Assembly (NCBI GenBank): GCA_016932375.1
Contig: JAFGDA010000124.1
Location: forward strand, 1-6,470
DNA from: Actinomycetota bacterium
Lineage (GTDB): Bacteria; Actinomycetota; Humimicrobiia; Humimicrobiales; Humimicrobiaceae
Reading direction: 5' to 3'
Length of the DNA: 6,470 nt
Shown in pieces: positions 1 to 5,385 of this stretch. The position numbers were made by a program, and so were the translations under genes. Position 1 is the first letter of the stretch; each line of letters begins with the position of its first letter. The notes under the pieces were generated by a model, which worked only from the letters and a program-made list of their open reading frames with translations, did no database searches and had not been told where the DNA came from.

Positions 1-11
1 AACTTCAAGAA

Positions 12-39
12 TTGAACCTTAGGTCAAATATATTAGTAT
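12..39 (+). promoter_or_regulatory. Weak candidate sigma-70-type promoter for the URO-D-family gene
   Basis: A TTGAAC hexamer (12-17) is followed after 16 bases by TAGTAT (34-39), which would place a transcription start near base 46 and give a leader of about 35 bases before the ATG at 82. The fit is imperfect (-35 matches 4 of 6, -10 has a G at the third position), and in such AT-rich DNA similar pairs arise by chance. It gains some support because the palindrome at 43-61 would then sit on the start site, a normal place for a repressor operator. The gene could equally be read from a promoter beyond the window edge. Confidence 0.25.
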
Positions 40-42
40 TTT

Positions 43-61
43 TTTGATACTTAATATCAAA
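43..61. promoter_or_regulatory. Perfect 19-bp palindrome, candidate operator
   Basis: TTTGATA (43-49), a five-base spacer CTTAA, then TATCAAA (55-61) form a perfect inverted repeat with 7-bp arms. It lies 8 bases upstream of the G-rich RBS at 69-74. The arms are AT-rich and neither strand has a T-tract directly after the hairpin, so an intrinsic terminator is unlikely. The size and position suit a dimeric repressor site or a short 5'-UTR hairpin. No regulator gene is in the window, so the binding protein is unknown. Confidence 0.45.
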
Positions 62-68
62 TTATATA

Positions 69-74
69 GGGGGG
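69..74 (+). promoter_or_regulatory. Ribosome binding site deciding the start of the URO-D-family gene
   Basis: A run of six G followed by AAA lies 7 bases before the ATG at 82. It favours that start over the in-frame ATG at 91, which would be about 16 bases away. An ATG at 77-79 is followed at once by TAA and is not a gene start. Confidence 0.6.
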
Positions 75-81
75 AAATGTA

Positions 82-1251
82 ATGAGGGAGATGACATCAA
101 GAGAAAGGTTCTATACTACAGCAGAAAATAAGGAACCTGACCGTATTCCAATACAACTTGGAGGATTAGCTACCTCGATAGCTAATTATCAGTGGGGTGA
201 AACTGCCAAATATGGATATGAGGCATTCTGCAGATATGTAGGTTTGGACAAGTGGGAAAAACCAATAGGAATTTGGGGCATATTAAATTTAGAACCAAAA
301 GTCATAGAGAGGGCGCATAGTGATTTTGATGTTGTTTCTATCGGTTATTACGATCCAAAGGATATGGGAGATGGAACATTAAAGTTTAAGGAATTTGGGC
401 TTAATGCTGCTGTTTGTGGCGGCCTGACTGATTTTCCTGATAATATGGCAACACTTCGTAATACTACTTCTATAAAAGATGTAGAAGAATATCCATATTG
501 GCCTGATATAGAAGACCCGGTTTTTTATAAAGGAGTCAGGGAAGAAGCAAAGAAAAGGCATGAGAATTCCCAATATGCTATTCAAGCCGATTCTGGTTTT
601 TTCTGTATGATAGATTTTGTATATGTATGGTTCCGTGGTTTTGATAATTGGGCTACAGATCCTTATATATATCCTGAATTTCATAAAGCCTTAAAGGATA
701 AAATAGCTTATTACAGTACCGAGATAGCCAAAAATTTTTATGCAGAAGTTGGGGAATATGCTGACTTAACATCTTATTATTGTGATCTGGGGACTATGGA
801 AAATTCATTCATATCACCGGAGCATTATAAAAAATATATTATGCCTTATCATAAGAAATGGATCGAGGCTGTTAAATCTGTATCAAAGGCTAAAATATGG
901 TTTCATTGTTGTGGTGCTGTCCATGATCTCATACCTTACTATATTGAAGCAGGCTGGGAAATACTTAACCCCTTGCAACCGTTAGCCCGCAATATGGATG
1001 CCCGGACCCTTAAAAGGGATTTTTATGGGAAAATAGTCCTTGATGGTGGCATAGATTTACAGAAATTACTGGCAATGGGCACAGTAGACGATGTGGTAAA
1101 CGAGACAAAGGAATTAATTAAAATATTTGGCCCAGGTGGTGGCTGGATAGCCGCTGCTGCCAATAACTTACCTCCTGATGTATCACCTGAAAACTATTAT
1201 GCATTTACAGACACGGTCTACAAATATGGCAGATATCCGATAAGTTTATAA
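82..1251 (+). CDS. URO-D superfamily protein (MtaA/methyltransferase-like uroporphyrinogen decarboxylase family)
   Basis: The 389-residue protein has the frame of the URO-D superfamily (Pfam PF01208), cytoplasmic TIM-barrel enzymes including HemE and the corrinoid-dependent methyltransferases MtaA/MtbA/CmuA. Visible are the N-terminal TSRERF...KEPDRIP segment (residues 5-23), a C-terminal FHCCG motif (274-278), ILNPLQP (about 295-301), the DGGID segment (about 328-332) and PGGGW (351-355). The Arg-rich substrate motif expected near the start of true HemE is absent, so a haem role is unlikely. H275 and C277 match the H-x-C zinc pair of MtaA-type enzymes, but the position of the third Cys ligand (PGCG in MtaA) is Gly here (G353), so zinc binding and methyl transfer to coenzyme M cannot be assumed. 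No corrinoid protein or HemE partner lies nearby. There are no signal peptide or membrane segments. The next gene starts 354 bases away, past a probable terminator, so it is probably a separate transcription unit. Family is secure; reaction and substrate are unknown. Confidence 0.88.
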   Translation: MREMTSRERFYTTAENKEPDRIPIQLGGLATSIANYQWGETAKYGYEAFCRYVGLDKWEKPIGIWGILNLEPKVIERAHSDFDVVSIGYYDPKDMGDGTLKFKEFGLNAAVCGGLTDFPDNMATLRNTTSIKDVEEYPYWPDIEDPVFYKGVREEAKKRHENSQYAIQADSGFFCMIDFVYVWFRGFDNWATDPYIYPEFHKALKDKIAYYSTEIAKNFYAEVGEYADLTSYYCDLGTMENSFISPEHYKKYIMPYHKKWIEAVKSVSKAKIWFHCCGAVHDLIPYYIEAGWEILNPLQPLARNMDARTLKRDFYGKIVLDGGIDLQKLLAMGTVDDVVNETKELIKIFGPGGGWIAAAANNLPPDVSPENYYAFTDTVYKYGRYPISL

Positions 1252-1312
1252 TTAGAATTATTAATAAAATATTTAAGCCTGTTATGGTCATATATACTTT
1301 TAGCCAGTAAAT

Positions 1313-1345
1313 CAGGAGTATTTTAGATAATATCTCCTGTTTCTT
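1313..1345 (+). terminator. Probable intrinsic terminator of the URO-D-family gene
   Basis: CAGGAG (1313-1318) pairs perfectly with CTCCTG (1334-1339); with T1333 bulged, TAT (1319-1321) can pair with ATA (1330-1332), extending the stem to 9 bp. The sequence then runs TTTCTT, a moderate U-tract. It lies 62 bases after the TAA of the first gene, a normal distance. The interrupted U-tract makes termination efficiency uncertain. Confidence 0.55.
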
Positions 1346-1430
1346 ATCAAGGTTTAAAGTTTTTAATGTGTTAAAGTGAAGGGATTAAATTACCTGAATA
1401 GAGTTTGACTATATTTTCATGTTATTTAAA

Positions 1431-1480
1431 AAAAGGAGGTGGACCGGGGTTACTGATAAAAATAAAAAAAAGGGAGGTGA
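1431..1480 (+). promoter_or_regulatory. Two orphan consensus Shine-Dalgarno sequences in the leader
   Basis: AAAAGGAGGTG (1431-1441) and AGGGAGGTGA (1471-1480) are near-perfect complements of the usual 16S rRNA 3' end, yet neither is followed at 5-10 bases by ATG, GTG or TTG opening a reading frame. GTG triplets overlapping the boxes run into stops after three to five codons. They could be ribosome standby sites, remnants of lost genes, or by-products of purine-rich composition. Confidence 0.35.
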
Positions 1481-1493
1481 GAAAATAAAAAAG

Positions 1494-1549
1494 GAGATTT
1501 GTTTAGGTCGATCATTGTGTGCCAATAATTCATAACTAAAACAAATCTC
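1494..1549. repeat. Inverted repeat with 11-13 bp stem upstream of the transporter operon
   Basis: GAGATTTGTTT (1494-1504) is the exact reverse complement of AAACAAATCTC (1539-1549). The stem continues by two pairs (A1505-T1537, G1506-C1536) if A1538 is bulged. The loop of 29 bases contains a small inner inverted repeat, ATTG (1514-1517) and CAAT (1523-1526). On the + strand no T-tract follows, so it is not a + strand terminator. On the minus strand the hairpin is followed by C, six T, A and four T (1493 down to 1482), which is terminator-like. It could alternatively be a pair of operator half-sites covering the -35 region of a promoter with its -10 at 1559-1564, or a 5'-UTR structure. Confidence 0.6.
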
Positions 1550-1558
1550 GGGGTACAT

Positions 1559-1564
1559 TATAAT
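1559..1564 (+). promoter_or_regulatory. Consensus -10 hexamer, candidate promoter of the transporter operon
   Basis: TATAAT matches the sigma-70 -10 consensus exactly and would start transcription near base 1571, about 35 bases before the ATG at 1606. No good -35 is found at 16-18 bases upstream: that stretch is the right arm of the 1494-1549 dyad (around CTAAAAC). The promoter may need an activator, or the hexamer may be chance in AT-rich DNA. Confidence 0.35.
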
Positions 1565-1590
1565 AAAAAAGGTGTTAAAAATAAATTTAT

Positions 1591-1597
1591 GAGGAGG
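1591..1597 (+). promoter_or_regulatory. Strong RBS of the substrate-binding protein gene
   Basis: GAGGAGG ends 8 bases before the ATG at 1606. It is much stronger than the sites before the ATPase gene (AAGAGA) and the second permease gene (AAGAG). That fits the common need for excess binding protein over membrane components in ABC importers. Confidence 0.75.
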
Positions 1598-1605
1598 TTT
1601 AGGAA

Positions 1606-2769
1606 ATGAAAAAAATATTCGTATGGATTCTCGTATCAATTTTTACTTTTTCACTGTTATTTTTGGGTATTGGTTGCAAGGAACCTGAGGTAATTATCGA
1701 AACAGTTATTGAAACTGTAACAGAAACAGTTGTTGAAACTGTGGTCGAGGAAGCTCCTGAAGAAGAGGCCATGGAGCCAATCACTGTTGGTTTTAGCAAT
1801 GGTCCTATTACCCATGCCTGGCGGACCCAGATGATAGCGGATGTTCAAAAAGACTTTGCGTTGTATAAAGGTATGGGATGGGTTGATGAATTGATTATAC
1901 AACATGCCGGTTTTGATGTTGATCTCCAGATTAATCAAATAAGGAACCTTGTAAATGCAGGTTGTGATATGATAATAGTTGATCCAAATTCTGCAACCGC
2001 ATTGGATCCGGTGATGGAAGAAGCAGTTGATGCCGGTGTTTTAGTATTGGTTGCTGATCAATTTGTCTCCAGCGAGGTAGTTTACCAGATACCACAGGAT
2101 GGATATGAATGGATAAGAGTACAGGCAGAGTGGGTATTAGATAAAATGGGTGGTGAAGGTAATTTAGTCCATATGAGCGGGATTGCCGGCCAGCCAACCT
2201 CTACCGACAGGGACCTTGCAATCGAGACTATCCTGAAAGATTATCCCGATATTAATTTACTGGCCAAGGTACAGGGTAATTGGGATCCTGCAGCTGCCCA
2301 GCAGGCAATGGCTGATACGCTTGCAGCATTTCCTTCCATCGATGGTATAATAACCGAGGATGGACAGCCGACAGGTATTTTCAGGGCATTTGAAGCTGCC
2401 GGAAGAGATGTCCCTGTTATGAATGCCGATTATATGGCAAGTACCCTTGAGTGGTGGATAGCGCATATGGAAGAAGGATTTGATAGCTTTACCGTAATGA
2501 ACTCTCCAGGCTTCTTCAGTAATATTTGCCTGGGAGTCGGGTTAAGAATGTTGAGAGGCTGGGAATTACCGGACGGATTCTGGGGGCCGGATGAGCTTCA
2601 TAATATAACTACTCCTACAGTAGCACATATTACTACTGCCGAATACATTACAAAAGATAATGTAGTGGAAATATATGAAGAGCATATTTTAACTCGTGGG
2701 GTTGATGTATATATCGACAGGTGGCCAGGCCAGGAAGAAATTAATTCATGGTTCGAAACTACGGAATAA
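1606..2769 (+). CDS. ABC transporter substrate-binding lipoprotein, RbsB-like (periplasmic binding protein type 1)
   Basis: This 387-residue protein is the ligand-capturing subunit of the importer encoded downstream. Residues 1-23 are a lipoprotein signal peptide (MKK, a hydrophobic core, then L-G-I-G) with C24 as the predicted lipidated cysteine, so the mature protein should be membrane-anchored on the outer face of the inner or only membrane. Residues 25-58 form a low-complexity acidic linker built on ETV repeats. The mature domain begins at ITVGFSN (about 59) and has the alternating alpha/beta order of the type 1 fold (Peripla_BP_4/RbsB-XylF). NQIRNLVNAGCDMIIVDPNS and the EAVDAGVLVLVADQ segment match the N-lobe, and GNWDPAAAQQAMADTLAAFPSIDGIITEDG with the GIFRAFEAAGRDVPV region matches the C-lobe. 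The usual hinge-side DDxxALG appears as EDGQPTG, and several Trp residues (EWW, GFW, RWPG) could line the pocket. Ligand is unknown: a sugar or related polyol is usual, but not shown. Confidence 0.92.
   Translation: MKKIFVWILVSIFTFSLLFLGIGCKEPEVIIETVIETVTETVVETVVEEAPEEEAMEPITVGFSNGPITHAWRTQMIADVQKDFALYKGMGWVDELIIQHAGFDVDLQINQIRNLVNAGCDMIIVDPNSATALDPVMEEAVDAGVLVLVADQFVSSEVVYQIPQDGYEWIRVQAEWVLDKMGGEGNLVHMSGIAGQPTSTDRDLAIETILKDYPDINLLAKVQGNWDPAAAQQAMADTLAAFPSIDGIITEDGQPTGIFRAFEAAGRDVPVMNADYMASTLEWWIAHMEEGFDSFTVMNSPGFFSNICLGVGLRMLRGWELPDGFWGPDELHNITTPTVAHITTAEYITKDNVVEIYEEHILTRGVDVYIDRWPGQEEINSWFETTE
1699..1746 (+). repeat. Four 12-bp tandem repeats inside the lipoprotein linker
   Basis: Units begin at 1699, 1711, 1723 and 1735, each starting GAAAC(A/T)GT. 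Units 1 and 3 (GAAACAGTT + ATT/GTT) resemble each other, as do units 2 and 4 (GAAACTGT...), giving a 24-bp higher-order period. Each unit encodes a four-residue E-T-V-x block. As 12 is a multiple of 3, slippage changes linker length without breaking the frame. Alternating ACAGTT and AACTGT blocks are also reverse complements, so the mRNA could form small hairpins here. Confidence 0.8.
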
Positions 2770-2801
2770 TATCCATTTCTTATTAAGAGTCAGTCACAAG
2801 T

Positions 2802-2846
2802 TAGAGATGGTATATTAATTTGAAATTATTATATATACCATCTCTA
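2802..2846 (+). repeat. Intercistronic stem-loop between binding protein and ATPase genes
   Basis: TAGAGATGGTATAT (2802-2815) is the exact reverse complement of ATATACCATCTCTA (2833-2846), a perfect 14-bp stem with a 17-base loop. Within the loop TAATTT-G-AAATTA (2816-2828) is a further palindrome. TATAAAAAATAAG follows rather than a T-tract, so this is not a standard intrinsic terminator. In binding-protein operons, hairpins at this place commonly shield the upstream message from 3' exonucleases and raise the ratio of binding protein to membrane parts; that role is inferred here from position. An operator or internal control site is the alternative. Confidence 0.75.
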
Positions 2847-2867
2847 TAAAAAATAAGAGATTATAAT

Positions 2868-4382
2868 ATGAATTTATTCGAAGCAAATAACATATCTAAA
2901 AGATTTGGGGGAGTAGTAGCACTTATCGACGCGGAATTTGGATTTTCCGGTTGTAAGATCTGTGGCCTGGTAGGGGCCAACGGATCAGGAAAAACAACTT
3001 TTGCAAGAATTTGTGCCGGTCTTATCAATAAAGACAGCGGTAATTTTTATATAGATGGAGAAACCAAGGATATAAACTCGCCTTTTGATGCCGAAAAGCT
3101 GGGGATAGCCCTGGCCCATCAGAACCTAAGCCTTATCCCGGATTTAACCGTCTGGGAAAATATTTGCTTGGGTCACGAGCTAAGAAAAGGCAAAATATTT
3201 CCAGGTAATAAAAATTCCATGGACCTTTCCATTGAAATACTTAACGACCTTGTACCGGGAGAGATATCCATAAACAGCAAGATTTCAACTCTTAATCCTG
3301 CCCAGAAGCAGATAGTAGAAATTGCAAAGGCGCTTTACCGGAAACCAAAACTTTTGATATTGGATGAATCCACGGCTGCGCTTGAGTATTTTCATGTAGA
3401 AAAACTTTTTGAAAAGATAAAGCAGCTTAAGGAAGATGGGATGTCCATTATCTTTATTTCTCACCGGTTGTGGGAAATTATTAAAATTTGTGATTTATTG
3501 TATGTATTCAGGAATGGTAAAACAGTCGGAAAAATAGATTTTGAAAAAGAACCAAGGGATGAAAATTTAATTGTTCCCCTGATTACCGGAGGGGATTTTT
3601 GTGGGATAAATTATATTAAGAAGGAGAAAAAAAATCTTATAGAAAAAAATGTTATTATCAGGTTTGATGAAGTTTCCTATAGAAATAAATTGAATAAAGT
3701 AAGTTTTGAAATAAAAAAGGGGGAAATTGTAGGAATCGGGGGTCTTCATGGACAGGGACAGGAAGAGCTTATTATGGCATTATCCGGAGCTGTACCAGTG
3801 GAAAGTGGAAAATATTATTTTGAAGGAAAGGAATTCAGGTCCAGGCATACACTAAATGCCATAAGAAAGGGGATTTACCTGGTCCCGGGTGACCGGCAAA
3901 AAGATGGCCTCTTTAATAATCATAGTATTTTAAGAAATATAATATACCCCCGTTTTACGTTAAAAAAAGAACGTCTCTTTTTGAAGTTAAAGAACCTTTA
4001 CAAAATAACCGGGGATATCATAAAAAAAATATCTATCAATCCTCCTGAAAGTGAAATGACTGTAAAAAATTTAAGTGGAGGAAACCAGCAAAAGGTTGTA
4101 TTTGGCCGCTGGTTGCAATTCCAACCAAAGGTAATATTGCTGAACGATCCTACAAAGGGTGTCGATATAGAAACCAAAGACAGCCTTTACCGGATAGTGA
4201 ACGAGCTCTCCCTAAAAGGGACTACTGTAATCTTATATTCTTCAAGCAATGAAGAAATTATATGTAACTGTGACAGGGTTTTTATTATGTTCGAAGGTAA
4301 AATTGTTGAGGAGATAGAACATGAAGATATATGTGAGGACAAATTAATAAAATCTTCTTTGAGAGTAGGAGAAAAAGGTTGA
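2868..4382 (+). CDS. Sugar ABC transporter ATPase with two fused nucleotide-binding domains, RbsA/MglA-like
   Basis: The 504-residue protein is a cytoplasmic ATPase of normal length for the RbsA/MglA/XylG family and should drive the two permeases encoded next. NBD1 (about 1-235) has Walker A GANGSGKT (36-43), Q-loop Q85, a degenerate signature LNPAQ (142-146) where the family has LSxG, Walker B LLILDE (162-167, with DEST replacing DEPT) and H-loop H199. NBD2 (about 255-504) has a Walker A relic GLHGQGQE (292-299) lacking the Lys and Thr, as is usual in this family. It has a canonical signature LSGGN (402-406), Walker B ILLND (422-427) with Asn and Asp in place of Asp-Glu (N426, D427), the family TKGVD (429-433), and Ser in place of the H-loop His. 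Thus the NBD1 Walker/NBD2 signature site looks active, while the opposite site has lost key residues on both faces. The ATG has only a weak AAGAGA upstream. The TGA overlaps the next start. Confidence 0.93.
   Translation: MNLFEANNISKRFGGVVALIDAEFGFSGCKICGLVGANGSGKTTFARICAGLINKDSGNFYIDGETKDINSPFDAEKLGIALAHQNLSLIPDLTVWENICLGHELRKGKIFPGNKNSMDLSIEILNDLVPGEISINSKISTLNPAQKQIVEIAKALYRKPKLLILDESTAALEYFHVEKLFEKIKQLKEDGMSIIFISHRLWEIIKICDLLYVFRNGKTVGKIDFEKEPRDENLIVPLITGGDFCGINYIKKEKKNLIEKNVIIRFDEVSYRNKLNKVSFEIKKGEIVGIGGLHGQGQEELIMALSGAVPVESGKYYFEGKEFRSRHTLNAIRKGIYLVPGDRQKDGLFNNHSILRNIIYPRFTLKKERLFLKLKNLYKITGDIIKKISINPPESEMTVKNLSGGNQQKVVFGRWLQFQPKVILLNDPTKGVDIETKDSLYRIVNELSLKGTTVILYSSSNEEIICNCDRVFIMFEGKIVEEIEHEDICEDKLIKSSLRVGEKG
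4367..4381 (+). promoter_or_regulatory. RBS and TTG start overlapping the ATPase stop codon
   Basis: AGGAG (4367-4371) lies 7 bases before TTG (4379-4381), which overlaps the ATPase TGA (4380-4382) in a TTGA arrangement equivalent to the common ATGA coupling. No in-frame ATG occurs before the first conserved membrane segment. The RBS spacing therefore decides for the TTG start and suggests translational coupling between ATPase and permease. Confidence 0.75.
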
Positions 4383-5374
4383 TTGCGCGGAAAAATAATA
4401 ATCAAAAAATATTGTTAAAGGAATTGTGGTTAAGGGTTTACAAAGACAGCTCATTTCCGGGTTTTGTAGTATTAATACTTCTAATTATTGGGAATGCTAT
4501 CCTTCAAAAGGACTTTTTCAGTTATAATATAATAAAATCTAACTTTATGATTTATACCCCTCTCATACTGGCTTCAATTGCCCAGGCGATAATAATCATA
4601 TCAGGAAGCCTTGACCTGTCGCTGGGAGCTTCCATGTCGCTTTTTACTGTAATTACTGCATATTTTATGACAGACACAAATGTTTTCCCAATAGTAATGT
4701 TAGGCTTTGCAGTTGTTTTTATGACAGGTGCGCTTAATGGAGCTTTAATTGGCAAACTCGGACTTTCTCCTCTCATTACTACTTATGCAACACAGGCAAT
4801 CATTATAGGGTTTGCAATGTTTATACTGCCTAATGCGGGAGGATATGTACCCAAATTTTTTTACCGTATCTACAGGGCTGATGTACTGAAAGTAATCCCT
4901 GCACCCATATTCATACTTATTATAGGGCTGATTATCTGGTTTGTTATCAGCAGGACTACCCTATACAGGTATATATATGCCATAGGTTCGGATGAGGAAG
5001 CAGCTTATGCTTCGGGCCTTAAAGTATCAAATATAAGATTTGCTGCTCATTTGATTGCCAGCTTATTTATAGCTATAGCAGGTTTATGTATACTTCTATC
5101 GACTGCCACGGGGGATTTCAGGTCAGGGAATCCATTTGCCCTTAATTCAGTGGCAGCTGTAGTGGTAGGAGGGGTATCCCTTACAGGCGGGAAGGGTAAC
5201 ATCTGGGGAGCAGTATTTGGAGCATTAATACTCGGATTGCTGAATAATCTTATATTTTTTGCACAGATTTCTTCTTTTTACCAGACATTTGCCAAAGGTA
5301 TGATTATAGTTCTCTCTCTTTCCATGGCTGCCATTCCCAGGATTTTTGAAGAAAAATATAAATTTGGTTATTAA
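4379..5374 (+). CDS. Sugar ABC transporter permease 1, RbsC-like (BPD_transp_2 family)
   Basis: This 331-residue integral membrane protein is one half of the importer's channel. A short basic N-terminus (IARKNNNQK) is followed by some nine or ten hydrophobic segments, at about residues 24-42, 55-75, 83-97, 102-124, 130-150, 170-190, 218-243, 255-290 and 300-320. Family landmarks of the branched-chain/ribose permease group are SGSLDLSLG (75-83), the NGALIGKLGLSPLITT stretch (about 121-136), YAIGSDEEAAYASGL (about 200-214, the cytoplasmic loop typical of this family and probably contacting the ATPase) and VVGGVSLTGGKG (262-273). The start is a TTG overlapping the upstream stop, with a well-spaced AGGAG. 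The following permease begins 11 bases after its stop. It is clearly a paralogue of that protein and the two probably form a heterodimer. Substrate is not readable from the permease. Confidence 0.92.
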   Translation: MIARKNNNQKILLKELWLRVYKDSSFPGFVVLILLIIGNAILQKDFFSYNIIKSNFMIYTPLILASIAQAIIIISGSLDLSLGASMSLFTVITAYFMTDTNVFPIVMLGFAVVFMTGALNGALIGKLGLSPLITTYATQAIIIGFAMFILPNAGGYVPKFFYRIYRADVLKVIPAPIFILIIGLIIWFVISRTTLYRYIYAIGSDEEAAYASGLKVSNIRFAAHLIASLFIAIAGLCILLSTATGDFRSGNPFALNSVAAVVVGGVSLTGGKGNIWGAVFGALILGLLNNLIFFAQISSFYQTFAKGMIIVLSLSMAAIPRIFEEKYKFGY

Positions 5375-5385
5375 AGAGCTTATAG

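Larger units (their letters stand above)
1252..1605. other. 354-bp gene-free region: terminator plus structured leader of the transporter operon
   Basis: No ORF with a plausible RBS and start was found on either strand. Bases 1252-1312 are plain AT-rich spacer. A terminator-like hairpin is at 1313-1345. Bases 1346-1427 contain a TTGACT (1405-1410) with no well-spaced -10 partner. From 1428 the region is purine-rich, with two orphan Shine-Dalgarno sequences (1431-1441, 1471-1480). A dyad at 1494-1549, a TATAAT at 1559-1564 and the true RBS at 1591-1597 follow. No known riboswitch class was recognised by eye; a covariance-model search (Rfam) would be the decisive test. Confidence 0.6.

Noticed and set aside
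379..684. 101-residue open frame on the minus strand inside the URO-D-family gene
   Set aside because: It overlaps the conserved coding frame entirely, and its composition (Ile/Phe/Cys-rich) is typical of an antisense shadow.
82..1251. Assignment as haem-pathway HemE
   Set aside because: The N-terminal Arg-containing substrate motif of HemE is missing, the C-terminal motifs are of the MtaA-like type, and no tetrapyrrole genes are nearby.
1405..1410. TTGACT as the -35 of the transporter promoter
   Set aside because: The T-rich candidates downstream (TTATTT at 1422-1427, TTTAAA at 1425-1430) are only 11-14 bases away, too close for a normal sigma-70 promoter.
1453..1488. Possible 11-codon leader peptide starting CTG after the first orphan Shine-Dalgarno sequence
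   Set aside because: The start is CTG, spacing from the GGAGG core is about 13 bases, and the product is only a Lys/Ile-rich string from A-rich DNA, so it is not called as a gene.
129..1688. AAGGAACCTGA repeated at about 129-139 and 1678-1688
   Set aside because: Both copies lie in coding sequence for Lys-Glu-Pro in unrelated proteins; an 11-base match of this kind is best taken as chance.
1931..2197. 88-residue minus-strand open frame in the binding-protein gene
   Set aside because: It is His/Leu-rich shadow sequence opposite conserved type 1 binding-protein motifs, with no sign of its own start signals.
2802..2846. Intrinsic terminator between binding protein and ATPase genes
   Set aside because: The stem is followed by an A-rich stretch, not a T-tract, and the downstream genes clearly belong to the same importer; an mRNA-stabilising or regulatory hairpin fits better.
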